Source: IGN2 sp964639955 (lineage in GTDB: Bacteria > Bacteroidota > Ignavibacteria > Ignavibacteriales > Ignavibacteriaceae). From it: a DNA stretch of 64,000 nucleotides. Below, piece after piece: positions 7,847-16,179 of this stretch (position 1 is the first letter of the stretch; each line of letters starts with the position of its first letter). Below the pieces are notes generated by a model. That model had not been told where the DNA came from. It was given only the letters and a program-made list of their open reading frames with translations, and did not search any database. The stretch lies in NCBI GenBank assembly GCA_964639955.1, contig CAZXGJ010000001.1, positions 1 to 64,000 on the forward strand. Reading direction: 5' to 3'. The position numbers and the translations under genes were made by a program.

Positions 7847-8524
7847 TTATCTGCTCGTAAAATTATGTAAATGATCTGTGTATCTTTTCATTAGTGAAGC
7901 AGTATCAAGTTTATACGGATCAGGAAATTTTTCACCTTCTTTTAATTGGAGAATCTTCAGGCTCAGTGGAGTAAACCCCTCAGTTAATAATATTTTATCT
8001 CCATGCTTTCCAAACTTGCAAATCATTTCAATAAAAATTTCTGATCTCCTTTCAAAAAATGATTTAATAACAGCGTTAAGTTTTGAACAAATTCTATTAA
8101 TAAATTTAAAGTCGTCGTAAGAACAAAGGTTGAACGAAATCAGATGACTTTCACAGATCAACGAATCCTGCGAATCTCCGTGATGATATTCAATAACAGG
8201 AAGGCTGAGGTTAGTTCCGGGCTTTATCGAAAATATTTTTGATATTCTTTTATCGGCGCAATTAATAACTTTTACCGTGAATGGAAACCGTGAGGATTTT
8301 AAATGCAGAATGGATTTTTTACCAATCTTTTTTATGTAGGTGCACGGGATATTGAATTCTTTGAGGTATTCGCAGAAAAAAGAATTTATTGCTGCAAACT
8401 TAAAACCAAGGTTTTGAACTCTTATCTTTTTTTTATTATCAGTGTAAAAAAAATCTTCGTACTCAACAAGCTGGTAATTTTTTTCATCGAAAGGGATATT
8501 TTTTTTATGCTGTTGAGATGTCAT
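7847..8524 (-). CDS. Degenerate PurC (SAICAR synthetase)-like protein, probably non-catalytic
   Basis: 225 residues. By eye it aligns through most of its length with short bacterial PurC: residues 43-62 with the NNEISxxxFExLxxAGIxT region, 104-112 LSLPVIEYH with the LxPPxxExxxK region, DSLICESHLI with the DPxxNExH region, and 149-172 LNAVIKSFFERR...KFGK with INxVLKxxFxxAG..xxxFKLEFG. Key catalytic blocks are lost. The N-terminal GKxKxxY strand is absent, RNxAAGS has become INCADKR (87-93), DFKLEFG has become EMICKFG, and DEISPDxxRLWD has become TEGFTPLSLKIL (181-192). A full canonical purC is present at 35938, so this copy need not be enzymatic. It leads the psd-pssA-purS-purQ-tatA operon. 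Homology is inferred by motif alignment only. Confidence 0.75.
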   Translation of the reverse strand: MTSQQHKKNIPFDEKNYQLVEYEDFFYTDNKKKIRVQNLGFKFAAINSFFCEYLKEFNIPCTYIKKIGKKSILHLKSSRFPFTVKVINCADKRISKIFSIKPGTNLSLPVIEYHHGDSQDSLICESHLISFNLCSYDDFKFINRICSKLNAVIKSFFERRSEIFIEMICKFGKHGDKILLTEGFTPLSLKILQLKEGEKFPDPYKLDTASLMKRYTDHLHNFTSR

Positions 8525-8581
8525 TAATTATTTACTTTGTAGTATATACTTATTCTTCTTAATGAAAAATTTGATATTGAA

Positions 8582-8609
8582 ATTATGAAATTAAAGTGTA
8601 TAAAGTCAA
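8582..8609 (-). promoter_or_regulatory. Candidate promoter of the purC-like/psd/pssA/purSQ/tatA operon
   Basis: On the minus strand TTGACT (8609-8604) and CATAAT (8587-8582) are separated by 16 bases, close to the housekeeping sigma consensus. The -10 lies about 58 bases before the start at 8524. No competing gene lies between them. Confidence 0.4.
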
Positions 8610-8683
8610 TCAATAATTGTATATTTGGGCAAAAATCTAAGAAATAATTAAACAATAATTATGCAATACCAAGGAGAAATTTA

Positions 8684-9010
8684 ATGAAAGGCGGAATGCA
8701 AAACATGCTGAAACAGGTTCAGAAAATGCAGGCTGAAATGCAAAGAGTGCAGGAGGAACTTGTTAACCTTACTGTTACCGAGGAAGCCGGCGGGGGAATG
8801 ATTAAAGCAACTGCCAACGGAAATAAAGAAATAATATCAGTTGTAATTGACCCGCAGGTAATTTCAAAAGAAGATAAAGAAATTCTTGAAGATCTAGTTG
8901 TTGCTGCCGTAAACAAGGCGATAAATTCTGCTGCAAAATTAGCCGAGGAAGAGCTTTCGAAAGTAACAAAGGGCATGCTTCCGCCGGGAATAAATATACC
9001 CGGGTTGTAA
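8684..9010 (+). CDS. YbaB/EbfC nucleoid-associated protein
   Basis: 108 residues. A small dimeric DNA-binding protein: a long N-terminal coiled helix rich in Met/Gln (MLKQVQKMQAEMQRVQEEL) followed by the conserved sheet VTEEAGGGMIKATANGN. The last residues MLPPGINIPGL are typical of the family. An AAGGAG ribosome binding site lies at 8671-8676. recR starts one base after its stop, a pairing widely conserved in bacteria. Confidence 0.95.
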   Translation: MKGGMQNMLKQVQKMQAEMQRVQEELVNLTVTEEAGGGMIKATANGNKEIISVVIDPQVISKEDKEILEDLVVAAVNKAINSAAKLAEEELSKVTKGMLPPGINIPGL

Positions 9011-9011
9011 A

Positions 9012-9608
9012 ATGCAGATTGCCGAACCGCTGCTGGTTGCAATTGAAGAATTAAGCAAGCTGCCCGGTATTGGAAGGAAAACTGCCCAGCGCCTTGCTCT
9101 TTACCTGATCAGAAAAGATAATCAGCAGTTTCAAAATCTTATCAGCGCACTGGAAAATCTGAAAATAAAATTAATGTTTTGCCAGAAATGTTTTAACTTA
9201 TCCGAAGATAAACTCTGTGTTATTTGCAAAAGTGCTAAACGCGATAACAGTATAATTTGTGTTGTTGAAGAGGCAAGCGATGTAATTGCAATAGAAAAAA
9301 CTCATGAGTTTAACGGGTTATATCATGTTCTCGGAGGCGTTTTATCTCCTCTTACCAATATCACACCTGAATCGCTTAAAATTAAAGAACTTTTAAAGCG
9401 GCTTGAACAGGAACAGGTGAGAGAAATTATCCTGGCGCTAAATCCTGATACCGAAGGTGAAGCAACAGCTTTGTACTTATCAAAATTATTAAAGCCTTTA
9501 AAAATAAAAGTAACAAGGATAGCCAGGGGCCTGCCCATCGGCGGAGACCTTGAATTTGCCGATGAAGCAACTATTGGAAGGTCAATTACGAACAGGATTG
9601 AGTATTAA
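9012..9608 (+). CDS. recR: Recombination mediator RecR
   Basis: 198 residues, normal length. It works with RecF/RecO to load RecA on gapped DNA. Domains in order: helix-hairpin-helix (KLPGIGRKTAQRLALYLI), a four-cysteine zinc site (CQKC and CVIC), a Toprim domain with VVEE and LALNPDTEGEATALYL, and the C-terminal Walker-like ARGLPIGGDLEFAD. It follows ebfC directly. Confidence 0.97.
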   Translation: MQIAEPLLVAIEELSKLPGIGRKTAQRLALYLIRKDNQQFQNLISALENLKIKLMFCQKCFNLSEDKLCVICKSAKRDNSIICVVEEASDVIAIEKTHEFNGLYHVLGGVLSPLTNITPESLKIKELLKRLEQEQVREIILALNPDTEGEATALYLSKLLKPLKIKVTRIARGLPIGGDLEFADEATIGRSITNRIEY

Positions 9609-9612
9609 TTTC

Positions 9613-10344
9613 ATGAGCTGGTATAAAGATTGGTTTAATTCGGATGAATACCTTAAAGTTTACAAGCATCGGGATGAAGCTGAGGCTGAAAAGCTTGTAG
9701 CTCTAATTCGGAAACACACTTGTATTAAAGAAGGAGATTATATCCTGGATTTGGCCTGCGGTGCAGGCAGGCATTCGGTTGCTTTTGCGCTGAATGGATT
9801 TAATGTTACCGCTGTGGATTTTAGCGAGCGGCTTTTACGCGAAGCAAAAAAAAATGCTGAGCATTCCGGCGTAGCGATTAATTTTATTTTATCGGATATT
9901 CGTGAACTGGTGCTTCAAACAAGGTTTAGCCTTGCAGTAAACCTGTTTACGAGTTTCGGATACTTCGAAACCGATGAAGAAAATTTTCGCTTAATAAAAA
10001 AAGCCGGCGAATTTCTTCTAACCGGCGGTTATTTTGTGCTGGATTATTTTAACAAAAAATATCTTGAGAAGAATCTGGTGCCCGTTTCGGTAGCACGGGA
10101 TAATGGTACAACTATAACCCAAAAACGAAACATTGAAAATGACAGAGTCATAAAAAAAATATTTATACAGAAAGGTGAGAAACTCAGTCAATTTTCTGAA
10201 TCGGTGAGGCTTTACAGTTTTAGTGAATTAATTAATATTCTGCAGTCAAACAAATTCACTGTTGAAATAATACTGGGAGATTTTAACGGCAGTAATTTTA
10301 ATGAGAATGATTCGCCCCGGACAATTATCTTTGCAAGAAAATGA
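9613..10344 (+). CDS. Class I SAM-dependent methyltransferase
   Basis: 243 residues from the ATG at 9613. An upstream in-frame ATG at 9550 lies inside recR and would add 21 residues that do not belong to the fold. The SAM-binding motif I is ILDLACGAGRHSVAF, motif II is VTAVDFS, and the later NLFTSFGYF matches the Methyltransf_25 type. Substrate unknown; the C-terminal half has no recognisable rRNA or small-molecule signature. It starts 4 bases after recR and overlaps the next lipoprotein gene by four bases. Confidence 0.85.
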   Translation: MSWYKDWFNSDEYLKVYKHRDEAEAEKLVALIRKHTCIKEGDYILDLACGAGRHSVAFALNGFNVTAVDFSERLLREAKKNAEHSGVAINFILSDIRELVLQTRFSLAVNLFTSFGYFETDEENFRLIKKAGEFLLTGGYFVLDYFNKKYLEKNLVPVSVARDNGTTITQKRNIENDRVIKKIFIQKGEKLSQFSESVRLYSFSELINILQSNKFTVEIILGDFNGSNFNENDSPRTIIFARK

Positions 10345-10925
10345 AAAAAAATTATAAAATATTAATTGTTTTGTTAATGTATTTCCAAGGCTGTGATTTG
10401 TTCGTTACAAGGGATGCCGAACAGCCCGACAGGTCAAAATCAAACTATGAAACACCGAGCGAACCCAGAATCGTTATCCAGAATCTAAAGAATTCATTCA
10501 GCGATAGAAATGCGGATAATTATAAAAAGAATTTTGCTTTAGGTCCTCCATTAGTAAGCAGGAATTTCTTCTTTCTTCCTACCAGCCAGGCTTTATCTAG
10601 TGACCCGAATCTTTGGCTAAGCTGGAATGTTGAAAGTGAATTCAGCTATTTTAAAAACCTGATTACCAGGGTTTCTTCAGATCTGCCAATTAATATTTCA
10701 TTAACTTCTGAAAATTACAGCCCTCTGGGTGACAGCACAATTTATACTGCTGAGTATTCTATTTCGGTGCCTCAGCTTGCAGGCGAACCCGACATATTTG
10801 AAGGCAGTTTAAAATTTAATATGATTACGGATAATCAGGCAGCGTGGGTAATTTACTACTGGGAAGACATAGCCAAAGAAGGTAAAAAAAGCTGGAGCGA
10901 TTTAAAGATCGATGCACATTTTTAA
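10341..10925 (+). CDS. Small lipoprotein, possibly NTF2-like (first of a tandem pair)
   Basis: 194 residues. Signal peptide with a lipobox-like YFQGC (Cys at 18), although -3 is Phe rather than Leu. The mature part begins with a Pro/Ser/Asp linker, then IVIQNLKNSFSDRNADNYKKNF, which resembles the first helices of NTF2/SnoaL-like stress lipoproteins, and ends with a strand containing WVIYYWED. It overlaps the methyltransferase by four bases and the next lipoprotein by 14. Function unknown. Confidence 0.7.
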   Translation: MKKNYKILIVLLMYFQGCDLFVTRDAEQPDRSKSNYETPSEPRIVIQNLKNSFSDRNADNYKKNFALGPPLVSRNFFFLPTSQALSSDPNLWLSWNVESEFSYFKNLITRVSSDLPINISLTSENYSPLGDSTIYTAEYSISVPQLAGEPDIFEGSLKFNMITDNQAAWVIYYWEDIAKEGKKSWSDLKIDAHF

Positions 10926-11433
10926 CTTTAATAAATATTTTACATTAAACCTGTTTTTGATGTTCACCGCAGCCTGCACCAACCCGTTTGCACCTGCTTT
11001 CGATGAAAGCAATGACAGCACTCTTCCGCCTGTTTCTGATCTCACGACAATTGAAGGAGTATTCCAGAATTTTCAGTATGCTTATACTTTTAAGGATACA
11101 TTAATTTATGGTGAAATGATCGGGAGTGATTTTGTCTTTACATACCGCGATTATGAGCAGGGTTATGATGTTAGCTGGGGCAGAGATGACGAGATGCGCT
11201 CTACAAACGGTTTATTTACCAATTCCCAGAGGCTTGATCTTATCTGGAATAATATCGTCCTGAGCACGGTAGATTCCCTTGATGCGAATATAGTTCGCAG
11301 CTTTAATCTTAATATTACTTTCAACCCGACTGATGTAGTAAGAGTTGATGGAAGAGTTAATCTCTCGCTTAGCAAAGATGCAACAACCGGCAAATGGCGT
11401 ATAACCAGGTGGCTCGATGAATCCAATTTCTAA
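10912..11433 (+). CDS. Small lipoprotein, possibly NTF2-like (second of a tandem pair)
   Basis: 173 residues. Hydrophobic signal with lipobox FTAAC (Cys at 22). The mature protein repeats the plan of its neighbour: TIEGVFQNFQYAYTFKDTLIYGEMI at the helix start and KWRITRWLDE near the end. The two are probably diverged tandem duplicates. It lies 42 bases before ftsX. An envelope role is likely but unproven. Confidence 0.7.
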   Translation: MHIFNFNKYFTLNLFLMFTAACTNPFAPAFDESNDSTLPPVSDLTTIEGVFQNFQYAYTFKDTLIYGEMIGSDFVFTYRDYEQGYDVSWGRDDEMRSTNGLFTNSQRLDLIWNNIVLSTVDSLDANIVRSFNLNITFNPTDVVRVDGRVNLSLSKDATTGKWRITRWLDESNF

Positions 11434-11475
11434 ATACTGATTTATTAAAGAATTGACTATTCAGTTTATTATCTG

Positions 11476-12339
11476 ATGATTATCTTTTACTTTTCCGAAG
11501 CATTTAGATCAGTTTTGAAAGCAAAAGCCTCTTTTACTCTCACTGTTTTAAGTCTTGCTATCGGTGTGTTCTTGTGTTTATGCTCAGCTGCAGCAATTCA
11601 GTCTTCAGATTACCTAGAGAAGAGATTAAAGGAAATCTTCAAAGTGAACCTTTTCCTTAAAGAATCCTTCTCTGAAAAAGAGCTTGCAGGTACAGAGCAA
11701 CAGCTCAGGTCTATAACTTATGTTTCCGATCTCAGCTACATAAGTAAAGAAGACGCTGCCGAGCTCTTTATAAAAGAAACCGGCGAAGATTTTAAAGAAA
11801 TCCTTGATTATAATCCACTGCCAGCTTCGTTTGTAATAATTCTGGATGAAAAATACACACATGCAGATTCCCTGAAAAAAATAACAGACGATCTGTTAAA
11901 GCTGGAATTTACGGAAGAAGTTGTTTACAGGAATCAGTTTGTTTACCGGATTCTTAACATTATAAACTCAATTAAAATTTACCTGTTCCTTTTAACTGCT
12001 TTTGTTATTTTAATTGCGCTATACCTGGTTTTTACAACTATCAATTTTATCATTAATTCAAGACGCACAGAGCTTGAAACAATGAAACTGATAGGGGCAA
12101 AATTATCTGCTATAAAAATTCCGGTGCTCCTGAACGGAGTTATGGCAGGAGCATTGGCTTCAATATTTTGCATTATTGTATACTATTTTGTTACAAACTA
12201 TTTTCTTTATGTTGATGCTTTCAGACAGATGTTATCTGAATACAGAGTATCGCACTACCTGATATTAGCTTTTACAGGGCCGGCAGCAGGAATTATAATG
12301 ACATACCTTGCCTTAAAAAAGATTACTCTTAAAATTTGA
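11476..12339 (+). CDS. ftsX: Cell-division ABC-transporter-like permease FtsX
   Basis: 287 residues with four membrane spans (one near 20-43, three near 172-285) and an extracytoplasmic loop after the first (ELAGTEQQLRSITYVSDLSYISKEDA), the FtsX layout. FtsEX couples ATP hydrolysis in the cytoplasm to activation of peptidoglycan hydrolases at the septum. The segment INFIINSRRTELETMKLIGA is the conserved coupling region. No ftsE gene is adjacent. The preceding lipoprotein genes might supply the periplasmic partner, which is speculation. Confidence 0.9.
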   Translation: MIIFYFSEAFRSVLKAKASFTLTVLSLAIGVFLCLCSAAAIQSSDYLEKRLKEIFKVNLFLKESFSEKELAGTEQQLRSITYVSDLSYISKEDAAELFIKETGEDFKEILDYNPLPASFVIILDEKYTHADSLKKITDDLLKLEFTEEVVYRNQFVYRILNIINSIKIYLFLLTAFVILIALYLVFTTINFIINSRRTELETMKLIGAKLSAIKIPVLLNGVMAGALASIFCIIVYYFVTNYFLYVDAFRQMLSEYRVSHYLILAFTGPAAGIIMTYLALKKITLKI

Positions 12340-12433
12340 TAGCGCTTTTTTATTTTATAATTTAGAATTCAGTAATGAAAAATATTTTATTTAAGATATA
12401 TGTGATTGCATATTTTTATTTCATTCAACCAAG

Positions 12434-14041
12434 ATGAAAAAATTTATTACCGAAACAATATTAATTACTATATGCATTGCATTAATCACTTCAGCTCTGC
12501 TTGCACAGGAACTTCCCGATTATAATGAAAGATTTTTCAGCACCAGTGCTGATTCACTGCAGGGTAAGCTAAGCAGCCTTTCAGAAACCGGTGCTACGGA
12601 AGGCGTTATTGATCCGGAAGAATATATCGTTGGTCCGGGCGATAAATTATTGATTACAATATCGGGCGTTAAAGAAGTTGCCGAAAGACTTATAATAGAC
12701 CAGGAAGGATTTCTCTACATACCGCACGCCGGCATGGTTAATTTAAAAAATCTGAAACTCTCCGAAGCAAAAGCGTTGATAACCGGTAAAATAAATGAAT
12801 ACTATAAAAACGTTGATATTTTTATTTCACTTATTGATTTCAGAAAAATCCGGCTTTCACTCACAGGAGAAATCGATAAACCTAAAATACTTTCATTGCC
12901 TGCTAATTCGAGATTACTGGATTTGTTAGCTTCTGCCGGCGGGATAAAACCTACTTCAGACATCCGGAATATTAAAATTATTTCAAGAGACAGTTCAGAA
13001 AAATATTTTGACTTATTATCTTTCTTAAGACTGGGTGACTACCGGCAAAATCCTCTGCTGAAGGAAGGTGATGTTGTGATAATCGATAAAGTTGATAAAC
13101 TGGTAAGAATATCCGGGCAGGTAAAATATCCTGCAGCTTATGAGTATGTAGTTGATGAAAGTGTTGATGAACTTATAAATTTAGCAGGAGGATTTTTAAC
13201 TAAAGCACGCACCGACACAATCGAAGTCGTAAGCTTTACTCCTGACGGCAGGCTGATGCAAAGCTCTTATTATTCGCTTGACGATATAAATAACAGAAAA
13301 ATTTTATTGAAGAACGGTGATCATGTTATTATAAGAGAAAAACCAGAATATTTTGAAGATCACTATGTAAGTTTAAAAGGGTATGTAAAATATCCCGGGT
13401 GGTATAAGATTGTCAAACACAAAACAACGCTTAAAGAGATTATTGAAGAAGCAGGCGGATTTCTTACAGAAGCCTCTTTAACCGAAGCCTCTATAAGCAG
13501 AAATGTAAAATCCGAGGGGAAAGATCCAGAATACGAGCGATTGAGGATGATGAATCCGGCTGATATGACTGAAGATGAATACGATTACTTCAAAGCTAAA
13601 TCGAGACAAACTTCCGGACGGGTGATTGTGGATTTTGTAGACCTGTTCGTAAATAATAATATTTCCGAAGATATTGTCTTAATCAGAGGTGATGTAATTA
13701 ATATTCCGGAAAAGAAAAATTACATTATTATGCTCGGGCAACTGCTTAATCCCGGGAAAATAATCTATAACCCTGAATTGAAGGTAAATGATTATATAAA
13801 TTTAGCTGGCGGTTTTGGCTGGCGCGCAATTGAAGATGAGGTTAGGGTGATAAAAGCCAGGACAGGTGAATGGATTGACTCTGAAGATGCAGATGAACTC
13901 GAGCCCGGTGATACAATCTGGGTTCCTGAAGAGCCGCCTGATCCTAAATTTTGGGAAATCTTTATGGATGCTTTAACTGTAGTTGCTCAGTTAGCTGCAA
14001 TTGTCGCAGCTATGACAGCTATAATCATTGCAACGAAATAA
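12434..14041 (+). CDS. Polysaccharide export outer-membrane protein (Wza-like) with repeated SLBB domains
   Basis: 535 residues. Signal peptide 1-25 (ALLAQELPD). The export domain starts at EYIVGPGDKLLITISG (about 64-80). It is followed by several SLBB-type beta-grasp repeats, visible as VRISGQVKYPAAYEYV, VSLKGYVKYPGWYKIV, and IMLGQLLNPGKIIYN. The C-terminus has a hydrophobic stretch (LTVVAQLAAIVAAMTAIIIA) which may span the membrane. It is longer than E. coli Wza and fits the Bacteroidota variants. First gene of the exopolysaccharide locus, three bases ahead of the chain-length regulator. Confidence 0.93.
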   Translation: MKKFITETILITICIALITSALLAQELPDYNERFFSTSADSLQGKLSSLSETGATEGVIDPEEYIVGPGDKLLITISGVKEVAERLIIDQEGFLYIPHAGMVNLKNLKLSEAKALITGKINEYYKNVDIFISLIDFRKIRLSLTGEIDKPKILSLPANSRLLDLLASAGGIKPTSDIRNIKIISRDSSEKYFDLLSFLRLGDYRQNPLLKEGDVVIIDKVDKLVRISGQVKYPAAYEYVVDESVDELINLAGGFLTKARTDTIEVVSFTPDGRLMQSSYYSLDDINNRKILLKNGDHVIIREKPEYFEDHYVSLKGYVKYPGWYKIVKHKTTLKEIIEEAGGFLTEASLTEASISRNVKSEGKDPEYERLRMMNPADMTEDEYDYFKAKSRQTSGRVIVDFVDLFVNNNISEDIVLIRGDVINIPEKKNYIIMLGQLLNPGKIIYNPELKVNDYINLAGGFGWRAIEDEVRVIKARTGEWIDSEDADELEPGDTIWVPEEPPDPKFWEIFMDALTVVAQLAAIVAAMTAIIIATK

Positions 14042-14044
14042 ATT

Positions 14045-15190
14045 ATGACTTTTCATCAGATACTTAACACTATACTACTTAATGTAAGAGTTATCCTTAA
14101 AATTACCGTCCTTTCAACGGTGCTGGTTTTTATTTATTTATTTCTGATTTCCCCTCTCAGTTACCGCGCACATGTAACCATTCTGCCGCCGGCAGAGCAG
14201 GAAAGTATGAGTAGCCTTGGAAGCTTGCTGACGGGTGCAGATTTTTCATCCCTATTGCCTCTAAGCTTAACACAAGGCAGTTCTCAACTATTTATGGAGA
14301 TATTAAAAAGCCGTTCCGCTGCTGAATATGTTGTTAAAAAGCACAATCTGATGGACTACTATGGAACTGATAATTTATATGAAGCCTGCAATCGTTTGAA
14401 GGACGATTTAGCTCTCAATTTATCCAAAGAAGGAATTATAACCCTTTCGGTGAATATTTCAACCGGATTTCTTCCGCTGCTTTTTGCTGAAACGGATTCA
14501 ATAAAAAAATTTTCAGCTGCAATTTCCAATTCATACGTTGAAGCTCTGGACAAAATAAACCGTGAGAAAATTTCTTTTAAAGCCAAAAGGGCAAGAGAAT
14601 ATATAGAGAATCAACTTATAACCACAAAAGCGCGGCTCGATTCAGCAGAATTTAATTTGATGATTTTCCAGAAGAATAATAAAGCCATCTCGCTGCCCGA
14701 ACAGTTGAAAGCAGCAATAGAAGGTTCGGCCCAGTTAAAATCTGAAATTGTAAAAACTGAAATAGAGATTGGTTTGCTCGAGCCGAATTTAAGAGAAGAT
14801 AATAAAGTGCTGGCGGGTTTACGAAAAAAATTATCGGAGCTGGAGCAGGAATACGATAAGTTTGAAATCGGAACTGACGACTATCTGCTGGCATTTGCCG
14901 ATGTGCCTGAGCTTGGGATGGAACTTGCAAGATTGATAAGAGAAGTAAAAATTCAAAGTGAAGTTTACCTTCTCCTGCAGCAGCAATATTACAGGGAAAG
15001 AATCCAGGAAAATCGCGATCTGCCCACAGTGGAAATTCTTGACGAAGCAATACCGCCTTTGAAGGCAGCTTCTCCGCGAATATTATATTCAACCGTCATC
15101 AGCGGTTTGTTTATATTTTTGATACTCTCTCTGTTTTTTATTCTTAAAGAGAAGAGAATAATGACAACCAGAGAGCAGAGTAAAACCTAA
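14045..15190 (+). CDS. Chain-length determinant / polysaccharide co-polymerase (Wzz family)
   Basis: 381 residues. Two membrane helices bracket a large periplasmic domain: about 20-40 and 348-368. The Wzz signature SYRAHVTILPP follows the first helix, a coiled-coil occupies about 180-300, and the second helix is preceded by ILDEAIPPLKAASPRILYS, the proline-rich motif of the family. No cytoplasmic BY-kinase domain is fused. It sets polymer length with the Wza-like and Wzy proteins. Confidence 0.9.
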   Translation: MTFHQILNTILLNVRVILKITVLSTVLVFIYLFLISPLSYRAHVTILPPAEQESMSSLGSLLTGADFSSLLPLSLTQGSSQLFMEILKSRSAAEYVVKKHNLMDYYGTDNLYEACNRLKDDLALNLSKEGIITLSVNISTGFLPLLFAETDSIKKFSAAISNSYVEALDKINREKISFKAKRAREYIENQLITTKARLDSAEFNLMIFQKNNKAISLPEQLKAAIEGSAQLKSEIVKTEIEIGLLEPNLREDNKVLAGLRKKLSELEQEYDKFEIGTDDYLLAFADVPELGMELARLIREVKIQSEVYLLLQQQYYRERIQENRDLPTVEILDEAIPPLKAASPRILYSTVISGLFIFLILSLFFILKEKRIMTTREQSKT

Positions 15191-16129
15191 ATGCAAACTG
15201 CGGTCATTACCGGTGGCGCAGGCTTCATCGGTTCACATCTTTGTGATAAACTTCTGGCCGGAGGCTTTAAAGTTATCTGCATTGATAATCTTATAACCGG
15301 TGGAATAGATAACATAGCACATCTTAGCGGCAATGAAAACTTTGAATTTATTAAACATGATGTAACTAACTATATTTTTCTGCCTGGTAAAGTAGATTAT
15401 ATACTTCACTTTGCTTCTCCTGCCAGTCCGGCCGATTATCTTGAATATCCTATTCAAACCTTAAAAGTTGGTTCTCTGGGAACTCATAAAGCTCTCGGAT
15501 TAGCAAAAGAAAAAAAAGCCCGTTTCCTTTTGGCATCAACTTCAGAAGTTTACGGAGACCCGCTTATTCATCCGCAAAGTGAAAATTACTGGGGAAACGT
15601 AAATCCGATTGGCCCGAGAGGCGTCTACGATGAAGCCAAGCGGTTTGCTGAATCACTTACTATGGCTTATCATAGATATCACAAACTGGAAACCAGGATA
15701 GTACGAATATTCAATACTTATGGCCCGCGTATGCGTGTTAATGATGGCCGGGCTGTTCCGAATTTTATTATACAGGCATTAAGAAATGAACCGATTTCAA
15801 TTTATGGCGATGGCAGTCAGACAAGAAGCTTCTGTTATATCAAAGATCAGGTAGAGGGCATCTTCAGACTTTTAATGTCGGATGTTTCCGAACCGGTAAA
15901 CATTGGGAACCCCGGGGAAATTTCAATTAAAAAAATTGCTGAAGAAATTATTGAATTAACTAAAAGCAAAAGCAAGATAGAATATAAAGATTTACCGGAG
16001 GATGACCCTAAAGTAAGGCAGCCTGATATTACAAAAGCAAATCAGTTAATTGGCTGGGAGCCCGAAATAGAAAGAAAGCAGGGATTGGAAATGACTATTG
16101 AGTATTTTAAGAAACTGATTCCTCATTAA
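15191..16129 (+). CDS. UDP-glucuronate decarboxylase (UDP-xylose synthase) family SDR
   Basis: 312 residues. Extended SDR with NAD-binding GGAGFIGSHLCDKLL, the family-specific FASPASPADYLEYPIQTLKVG, STSEVYGDP, and the catalytic YDEAKR. RIFNTYGPRM and DGSQTRSFCYIKDQVEG are diagnostic for UXS rather than GalE. It converts UDP-glucuronate to UDP-xylose and CO2. It begins directly after the chain-length gene stop. It implies that UDP-glucuronate is available to this locus. Confidence 0.92.
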   Translation: MQTAVITGGAGFIGSHLCDKLLAGGFKVICIDNLITGGIDNIAHLSGNENFEFIKHDVTNYIFLPGKVDYILHFASPASPADYLEYPIQTLKVGSLGTHKALGLAKEKKARFLLASTSEVYGDPLIHPQSENYWGNVNPIGPRGVYDEAKRFAESLTMAYHRYHKLETRIVRIFNTYGPRMRVNDGRAVPNFIIQALRNEPISIYGDGSQTRSFCYIKDQVEGIFRLLMSDVSEPVNIGNPGEISIKKIAEEIIELTKSKSKIEYKDLPEDDPKVRQPDITKANQLIGWEPEIERKQGLEMTIEYFKKLIPH

Positions 16130-16179
16130 TCCATTCTGAATTATTTCAACGAAAATATTACGCCATTAACAGATTGCAG

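Noticed and set aside
9550..9612. Methyltransferase start inside recR
   Set aside because: It would overlap recR by 59 bases and add residues not part of the fold; the ATG at 9613 follows recR by four bases.
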